NCBI GenBank assembly: GCA_037975125.1
Contig: CM075855.1
Coordinates: forward strand, 108,283,912-108,347,911
Source of the DNA: Latrodectus hesperus
Lineage: Eukaryota; Arthropoda; Arachnida; Araneae; Theridiidae
Direction of reading: 5' to 3'
DNA: 64,000 nucleotides
The notes beneath the pieces were generated by a model that made no database searches, was not told the DNA's origin, and worked only from the letters and a program-made list of their open reading frames with translations. The first letter of the stretch is position 1; each line of letters begins with the position of its first letter. This document shows, in pieces, positions 56,713 through 64,000 of the stretch. Both the position numbers and the translations under genes were made by a program.

Positions 56713-58060
56713 CTTCTAACTTACGAAAAACGTGATAAATATTGGGCTGCATTCTGGATCCAGAAATTCTGACCAGCAAACATGTTGATTCTTTAGAAAA
56801 AAAAAGATTGGACGTAATGAAATTGCTGGAACTGACTGGGGTGCAGATACTATCAATCTCAAAGTGACATACACCTCTTTGATTAAATCTATTTTGGAGT
56901 ATGGATCTCAAATCTATTCCTATGCGTCTCTTACAGATTTAGCAAATTTAGTTCAATTGATCTATAAACGATCAATTGAACTCGTTTAAAGCTTGTTAAG
57001 TATTTCAGTAAACTTTAAAGTTATGGAAATCATAACTGCACATCATTTATATCTACAATTGGACGAACAGACAAAAATTAAAAAGAAATTGTCTTTTTTC
57101 TCAAATTTACTCTAAGAAACTTAAGGATCAGGAAGTTGAAGAGCATTCTATTGGGGCAATTTTTAACCCTTAAAGGGCTTAACTAAAGTCCATTTTAAAA
57201 CTGATCTTGAAACCCCTACTAATGAACAAAACTTATGCGATTATCTATTACCTACCTGGAGATAAACTAAATTGCTGCAAGAACTAATCAAATTTAAACT
57301 GATGACAGCAAATATTAAAATAACTCTTGAGGGAGCGATTTCTTTATAAAGACTCCAAAGACTATCAACTACTAGAAATCCTGATTTCTGTTTTGTTTAT
57401 CGGTCACAGCTAACAGCTATTAATGAAGATCTCAAAGATCATTAAATTTGTATCATCATCCGCAGATATTTGTGCCTTAACTGATAGTCATAGTCGGTGA
57501 TTGAACTTCAATATTCATTATTAATATTCTTAAAGAGCTTTCTCAGAAGCACGAGATCTATTTCCAATGGATCCAGTCCCATATTGGACTCAATGGCAAT
57601 GAGATTGCTGATATTTTGGCCAAGGAAAGAACCTCTAAATTACCAGTGTCATGTAAATACTCTGATTTTCTTTGAGATCTACTCCAAAATAAATATTCTG
57701 AATAGGCGGTAATGGAAAACTTTTCCGATCCACCACTGTTATAATAGGCAGGCAACAGATGTTGACTTTTCCACTAAAGCGAATTGCTTCATTCAGTCCA
57801 TCATTGGTAAGCTTGCAAATGTATACATTTAAGATTTTTCTTATAAGAAATCTTTCTGATGAGGAAAAAAGAGTCTATGTGACATGTTTGAAATTCGTCG
57901 GTGTGTTGGCCTCTACTTCTTGGTAAACTGAGCGGGTCTTGACAGAGAGGACATATTTCTCAGTCCTCTTCTATTTTTCAGATTAATTAAAGATTTTTGG
58001 ACCCGTGGAGCTCATTTAATCTGCAATTTGTTCGTGCGGAATAAGTCAGCAACAACATAA
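56713..58060 (+). pseudogene. Degenerate jockey-like LINE, RT end to 3' tail
   Basis: Shifting plus-strand frames show the region after the reverse transcriptase palm (LIKSILEYGSQIYSYASLTD near 56875), then an RNase H block (EIYFQWIQSHIGLNGNEIAD, with ILAKE following, near 57560). A Cys/His-poor remnant of the C-terminal region follows and ends with sequence like the other LINE 3' ends. The element closes with cagcaacaacataag at about 58060. More than ten stops or frame changes make it old. The 5' limit is uncertain. Confidence 0.75.
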
Positions 58061-59990
58061 GTTTTAAAAATTCAAAAGAATATATTTAATTTTTAATTAA
58101 ATCATTCTTTGATGTTATGGAGAGAGCTAGTATATAAAATTACAAAGACAAAGCACTTATTAATTTTCTAATAGCGAAAATTAGAATCATTATTTGCATA
58201 AGTTTTTGATCATTAAAAATTCATGATCATAAAAATAAGTGAATTTCATCATTTCTACTTTCAATTCAAAATTTAAATCATATTTAAATATCCTTGAAAA
58301 TGAACACATACGAAAGGTAAAAAATTATTTTAACAATTTTTTAAATAAACAGATACCCTGTAAATTTTAAAGTTATTTTGCAAAGATTTAGGAAAGCTAT
58401 TTAAAAATAATTATTTTTAGTACATTCCTAATATGTCTCCTAAATTAATAAATTTTAATTTTTTCCCAAATTAAAATTGCATTAATTATTACATATAAGC
58501 AAACAAGTACATAAATTCTAGTGCTATCATTATAATTGCATGAAAGTTAAAAATAACTTTGTTTAATTTAACTAGATATTGTATTTAAGATTTAAAAATC
58601 AATAAAAATATATTGCAATTATAAAACTGTTATTAAAAATTATTGTATTCTCAATCGACTATACTTTTAAAGAATAGAGCTCATATAATGCAATGACTGT
58701 TTTTATTATAAAAGTTAAACATAGATGTGTTTTTGAAATTCATTGAATAACAATTCATGAATATATATTCATGCCCTTAATAACCAAAGTAGTTTTAAAG
58801 CAAGTTGTCCATATATTTTCATAACAATGCTTTTTCAAATATAGCTTTGAATTTTGCTCTATTTATAATTATAATAATATATTTTAAGAATTGCAATATT
58901 TCATTTGCATTTACTACAGTTAAATTGAGTTTATTTCTCTGTTTAAATGAAATTTATACAATACCTAAAATGATATTATTCTATAGAAGTGAATTCTATA
59001 AAATGTAAATATATTACCAAGTATACCATATATAACTTTTGATAAATTCTTCTATAAAATAGCATTAATTTATGTTTGGGAAACAGAAATTTCCTGTAAA
59101 GTAACGCTTTTATTGAAACATATTTTGGAAAGTTATCTGTAAATTTCAGTAAAGTAAATGCACGCATTTTAATAACTCTACATATTTGAAATATGTACTA
59201 CATATTTATTAGTTACATTTCGGTGTTAATATTTTACAAAGTAATTACGGTCTTCAAACAGTTTGACATTTTCAAAACTACATTATATTTTTTAATCAAT
59301 TTTTTTGCTCTCATTTTTTTAAGTTTGCATGGAAGTTATTTTAGATACACTGTTATGCATGTTGATTTTATTTTCACGCGTCAACATAAAATTCTATATT
59401 TTGAAAGAAAAAATTAAAGGATAAATTCAAATTAAAAGAATGGGTAGGATACTATATAAGAACATCAAATTTGTATTTTATTTTAAATAAAAAACTTAAT
59501 ACTTGGATTTTTTTAATTTTTAGAGTATCATACTTTTTGGTAAAAGAACTTTTATGAGGTCATATATTTAACTACTCAAAAATATTAAATTTTTTTTATT
59601 GGTAAATGTAAAGGTAATTTTCATTTGCTATGCTCTATTTCGAAATATAGCTTCACAAACTATACATGAAATTTTATTAAATTATATAATAATATAATAA
59701 TAGTTTTAATAATAATAATAATATTAGTAATTATAACAGTTTTATAAAATATAATCCTATTTTTATTATACTTTTTAATGTAATACCTTTTATAATTATG
59801 ATGTAAAATTTCATTAAATATTAGTTTTTTAACTAATGCTTATACACAAAGAAACCAGTTTACAGACTACTATGATGTGCATGTTATATTAATAAATGTG
59901 TGCTTGCTCAACCATAATATTCATTTAAAAATACACGATAATTTAAAATTCATCACTTCCATTGCTGCGCTGAGAGTGCCATTTGTAAAC
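58061..59990. other. AT-rich intergenic
   Basis: No supported feature. The overlapping frames near 58805-59417 are Phe/Ile/Tyr-rich by composition. Confidence 0.45.
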
Positions 59991-59999
59991 AAGAGATAC

Positions 60000-60519
60000 C
60001 TCTTCTTCCTCTTCTTCTTAGCGTTGAGTTTGTATGTCATTGGGCACCTCTGCTTTTATCAGCATTTTGTACTACTTAACTCCACAACCCAATGTTTCCT
60101 AGTTTCAGTTGCTCGGGTCACCCATTTTATTAATAAAGTCCGATAACCCTTTCATGGAGTCTATGTGTAACTCTCTAGTATGGAGGATGACTAAAGATGT
60201 TAATCTAGGGAGGGCAAGAGCCTCGCATTCGTAAATGATATGCTCGGCCGTTTCCTCTTGCGTATGACATTTCCTGCAGATAGGGTCATGCTGAAACAGT
60301 CCCATTTTATGGAGGTGTTTTCTGAAATAGTAGTGCCCAGTTATGAAGCCTACGATCAAACGTATCTTCTGTCTAGAGCATCTAAGAATTTCAGAGGCAA
60401 TCCTCTCAGATGATCCACAGATCATACTTTTAGCGTGGGTTTCACCAGGAATTATGAGCTTCATACATCTTTTGTTTTTTTCCCTCTAAGAACATTAATT
60501 TTTGCGGTCTTCAAACAAA
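60000..60519 (-). mobile_element. 5'-truncated LINE with (GAA)n tail and TSD
   Basis: The minus-strand frame (60464-60105) gives the end of ORF2: SEILRCSRQKIRLIVGFITG, then HKMGLFQHDPICRKCHTQEE and TAEHIIYECEAL. This is the LTGH...C..C...H...C pattern of R1/I-type LINE C-termini. A 3' UTR shared with 28311-29089 follows and ends in (GAA)n. The repeat aagagatac at 59991-59999 and 60520-60528 flanks the copy. Confidence 0.83.
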
Positions 60520-60528
60520 AAGAGATAC

Positions 60529-60788
60529 TTAGCTGATGATTTGCATCGAATGCATGAGCACACAGTTTTTATTCTGTCGATATTAAACAAACATTCGATT
60601 ACTTTACAATGAATAATTTACTCTTTGAAACCATTATATATTAAGTTCACATTTTAATAGTAATAAGTAATTTCAGTCTGTCATGAGTTAGTCCATCAAA
60701 TTAAAGTCCATCAAATTCAGTCCATCAAATTAAAGTTACATAATTACGTAAATAAAAATAAAATACTACAGCTACACAAATGAAAGTT
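60529..60788. other. Intergenic with short tandem repeat
   Basis: It contains three units of roughly 15 bp (agtccatcaaatta) at about 60690-60736. Confidence 0.6.
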
Positions 60789-60795
60789 CTAAAAC

Positions 60796-61392
60796 CTTTA
60801 TTTTTTCCTACGTCGAGACAGCGGCCTTATCAGCCATAAGTCCTCTGGCAGCCCAGTAAAAATTAGCCTTATTGTGAAAGTTGTGGGGTAAACAGTTCAA
60901 AAGAGAAAGCGCAGGACAGCTTGTCAAATGAATCAAGTCCATAAAAGCTCCTGAAGGACGCAGGGTACAGTAGGGTGTGTTGACCACGCCGATACGGCTT
61001 AAGTGTCCCTTGAGAAAGTCATGTCCAGTCAAAATTCTGAAATTGGCTGTGAAAATGCAGCGTGGAAGGCACATGGGGAGTGGAGAGTTCAACAGAGAAC
61101 TCCAAGCCTTGTCTTCAGAAATTTCGCTATATGAATTATGAAGGTTTTTGAGGAGTTTGTTTTTGATTAAGTTGCAGATTTGTTGGTATGATGGAATAAA
61201 TCAGGCTGTTGCAGTTTACATCCATTCTTTGCAAGGTCATCTGCATTTTCGTTTCCATAGATATTACAATGGCTAGGTATCCACCGAAGAACAATTTCCC
61301 ACTCGATGGAAATGGAATGATTGAAGAGTGACTTTAATCATGCCATTTCCATCGGGTGGGAAATTGTTCTTCGGTGGATACCTAGCCATTGA
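60796..61392 (-). mobile_element. LINE 3' fragment with inverted 5' end
   Basis: The minus strand has an RNase H end (WEIVLRWIPSHCNIYGNENA near 61300, then DDLAKNG) and, frameshifted, the C-terminal region (NFRILTGHDFLKGHLSRIGV, then CPALSLLN) ending at a stop near 60808. The rightmost 57 bases are an inverted copy of the sequence at 61267-61323. A 7-bp repeat, ctaaaac (60789-60795 and 61393-61399), may be the TSD. The structure is typical of 5' inversion during target-primed reverse transcription. Confidence 0.72.
61267..61391. repeat. Near-perfect inverted repeat, ~57-bp arms
   Basis: The arms caatggctaggtatccaccg and onward match their complement with two mismatches over 57 nt, leaving a loop of about 11-12 nt. 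The repeat is part of the LINE fragment. Confidence 0.92.
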
Positions 61393-61695
61393 CTAAAACT
61401 GTATTGCACATAGAAAATTATGGATTGTTTTATTTCTTTTAGATAAAATATTTTTGTTCAAGTTAAAATCTTTTGAGATTAAAACACTTTTTTGAAAAAT
61501 TTTAAGCATATAATCGAATTTAAAGAGGCGTACATTTTATGTATTTTTAATCAAATTATTATTTTCTATAACATCTATAAGTACTTATTGGAGATATGGA
61601 ACTCATCAAAATAAATTGAGTAATAAATAAATATATTTAGAATAGTCAATATATGATATATATACATTTAGTGAAATATACAGATAAAATATAAC
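61393..61695. other. AT-rich intergenic
   Basis: No supported feature. Confidence 0.4.
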
Positions 61696-61777
61696 AGAAG
61701 AGAAGATCGTATCTACTCTAATTCTTATTTTCTTTCAGGTAAAAATAGGAATTAAAGTAGATACGATCTTCTCTTCT
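61696..61777. repeat. Inverted repeat, ~36-bp arms
   Basis: The arms agaagagaagatcgtatcta and onward, and their complement, pair with about two mismatches around a loop of about 9 nt. It is unrelated in sequence to the hairpin 400 bp upstream. Confidence 0.9.
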
Positions 61778-63100
61778 GGGAATAAGACAAAAAGAGAAAA
61801 CTTTATCAGTCAATGTGTGTGTACGAACGAATCAAATAATAAGAAAACGATGCTAAAAGTTTTTTGAAAAGCTATAGCAGCTGATAAAGGAAACTTTTCT
61901 ATATTATCCTTCACATGAAGATGTTGATGACAGCTTATTTCAAATAAGTAAATAATTATCAGAAAAGTAAATTACTGTGCTAAGTTAATCATTTAACATT
62001 ATTTTAAATATATAATTCAACTAACTATTCTATAATATTCTAATAACTATTCTATAATATTCTAATAACTTGCCATTTTATTTAATCATAATGAAAGCCC
62101 ATTTGTCATCCTTTATGCTTAAATTTTCCCATTTATAACCATTTGTTTCAAAAGGGTATTTAGTAATTCATTTGCTACACATTTTGCGTACATACTTTCT
62201 ATTTGATTTTGCATGACTATTTAGTTCTGAAATTTTTTATAAATGAAATATTGAATAAGAGGTATATTTTGCTAATGTAAACCTAAATAATTTGAATAGA
62301 AATTGAAAATAAGTAAATCAAAATTCTTTTTAGCTAGATTATTTTAAATTCTAAAGATTTATTTTAAATAATCAATTATTTACACAATTTATTGAATACA
62401 TTATAATTTATGCCTCAGGCGTATAAATTTAATAAAAAAAATAAAGTGTCGTCAATAATAATCTGGTAATAATTTCCAATGCATCATTTTGAAATCAAAG
62501 TTATCATGAGCACTTACTGCATTACTAATATTTCTATAGATTTACTTTCAGGATATTCACATATGCTTCTTCGAAATAAATGAAGAAAATTATAAGCTTT
62601 TGATGAATATTAATAAAAAGTATACACGCCGAATATAAAATAATAAATTTTCAATGAATGGCTTAAGTTTTTACAGATGTAAACTCTTACTACAAAAAGT
62701 AAGCTAGATTCCATGATCCATTTAATAATGAACTATAGAATGTCTTCTACATCCCATTTTTGTACATTTAACAATGCATACGAAAATATTATTAATTATT
62801 TAGGTAATTTTAATTTAATATTCGTAAACAGAAAATAAATAAAATTGAATAACAATATTTTTTTCTTAACCACGTGCTTATACAAAAATAACAAGGTGTA
62901 TTTTTTCTAAAATATAATTTGTTAATAAAAAAGCCAATTCATAGAGAATATTTTAATGCAGTGTTGATTGATTTTATTTTTATTTAATTGTTGTTCAACA
63001 CATACGTTATTCATAATTAAACAGTAGAAAATTCTATACTGCAAATGTCAATGCAGACAATTTTAATTGTGTATTTACGTAGAAATGTATATTTACTATG
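61778..63100. other. AT-rich intergenic
   Basis: No supported feature. Confidence 0.45.
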
Positions 63101-63180
63101 TTAAGCGTAAGTCAAGCTGCCGTTGCTAGTTTTCAGAGGCAAACCTGTCAAAACCATCTTGATTTCGTTACTATTCAATC

Positions 63181-63525
63181 CTACGTGAAAGGTGACCCTC
63201 TGAAAGGTGACCCTCTGACTGTATTTTCAACAGAAAATCTGAAAAGATCAATAATATTCAATTTTGTCACATTCTCTAAGGTCGTCAAATGAAGAAGATG
63301 TTGAATAAATGCACCATTAACAGATAAAATCCACCTGTTCAGAAAGACCAATTCAAAATATTCTTTCGTAAGTTGGGATCTAAAAGCGGAATATCCATCA
63401 TAATTTCTGATCCAAAGATTAAATGTGCCACTTGGTGTCTCAATAAGCATGCTATATTCAGAAACACCACCATCTCCCATACTGCCCTCAGCGTAGAAAG
63501 TTGGATATCTTGGAATGAATCAAAA
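63181..63525 (-). CDS. Coding-like ORF, unidentified, possible exon
   Basis: The minus-strand frame is open from about 63525 to a stop at 63181, and its open part extends upstream of the first Met (FIPRYPTFYAEGSMGDGG). It continues GVSEYSMLIETPSGTFNLWI, then YDGYSAFRSQLTKEYFELVF and LNRWILSVNGAFIQHLLHLT. Composition is richer in G and C than the flanks. A perfect 15-bp tandem duplication near its 3' end makes the peptide repeat RGSPFRGSPF just before the stop. The upstream stop at about 63523 and the absence of clear splice sites leave gene versus fragment open. The frame at 63339-63530 is a shadow. Confidence 0.33.
63186..63215 (+). repeat. 15-bp tandem duplication
   Basis: tgaaaggtgaccctc occurs twice in direct succession without mismatch. 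Confidence 0.95.
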
Positions 63526-63530
63526 GCCAT

Positions 63531-64000
63531 TTGTTAGTAAAGTCAAATAAAATTATCACTTTACACACCTTGGTCTGGAGTTCTGTATGAAAATGTACTC
63601 GTTCAAGTGCAGTTTAATTGTAAGAAAATGTCTTTGAGGAGTAAGGCACCACATAATCGACTGAAATCCTATTTCTATAGCCAAGAAAAAATGAATATGT
63701 TCCTTTAAATACTAACTGTATTGACAGAGACAGGCAGAAATTATGTGCAGGTGCACCGAAACTATATAGCGTATTGTAATATTTAGTAATGCAGTATCAT
63801 TTTGTCTTAGTGCAAACAACATAAGAGACGAAGAGGAAACATATATTTTGTTCATGAATTCATTAACAATTACTTTCGGCACATGAGTTTTAAAAAGAAA
63901 GGAAATGAAATAAATAAAATTCATTTATAATGACCATAAATATTTAGAAAGGCAATTCATACAAAAATGTGTGTGGGACCTGAAGGCTGCACTATAAAAG
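63531..64000. other. AT-rich intergenic to window end
   Basis: A minus-strand frame at 63712-63924 has no recognisable features. Confidence 0.4.

Overview
This is a eukaryotic, very AT-rich window with no complete host gene that I can support. Dispersed tRNA-derived SINEs, non-LTR retrotransposon fragments, Tc1/mariner/pogo DNA transposons, a BEL/Pao LTR-retrotransposon body and many long (TA)n microsatellites point to an arthropod. The style of the LINE C-termini and Tc1 transposases recalls spider genomes, but that is memory-based inference and not proven here. There is no operon structure, CRISPR array or bacterial signal. Long open frames made of YIYIYI are (TA)n arrays and not genes.

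Layout. 0-15 kb: AT-rich intergenic DNA with SINEs at 616-897, 1975-2196, 3221-3606, 7159-7452 and 11670-12048 (three of them with perfect target-site duplications), a dead Tc1 copy near 8.2-8.8 kb, and two LINE fragments at 13.2-15.0 kb. 15-28 kb: mostly empty AT-rich DNA with (TA)n arrays, a Tc1-like transposase remnant at 19.39-20.67 kb and two SINEs back to back at 22.68-23.46 kb. 28-38 kb: an internally deleted LINE with both ends and a perfect 12-bp duplication (28311-29089), an unidentified coding-like stretch (30.5-30.7 kb), a LINE 3' end (34.5-34.8 kb) and an end-to-end Tc1/mariner element with a broken transposase (35104-36543). 38-44 kb: a decayed BEL/Pao element on the minus strand with a SINE inside its pol region, followed by a short pogo/Tigger-like deletion derivative sitting inside a (TA)n array. 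45-48 kb: SINE-E, a Tc1 remnant split by a SINE-A copy, SINE-F and a LINE 3' end. 49-54 kb: a mariner remnant, a DNA transposon derivative with terminal inverted repeats of about 170 bp, and a 243-bp MITE. 54-64 kb: three coding-like stretches (54.7, 55.6-56.0 and 56.4 kb), two SINEs, a degenerate LINE (56.7-58.06 kb), two 5'-truncated LINE copies (one with an inverted 5' end) and a coding-like ORF near 63.2-63.5 kb.

How the parts relate. SINE-A and SINE-B share a 3' module and an (AAC)n tail, and several LINE 3' ends here also finish in (AAC)n, so these LINEs are candidate mobilisers. SINEs have inserted into BEL/Pao and Tc1 copies, and at least one TA-target transposon has inserted into a (TA)n array. 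The short conserved-looking ORFs (100-303, 2782-3000, 30.5, 54.7, 55.6-56.0 and 63.2 kb) are the only places where host exons might be present, and none was identified with confidence.
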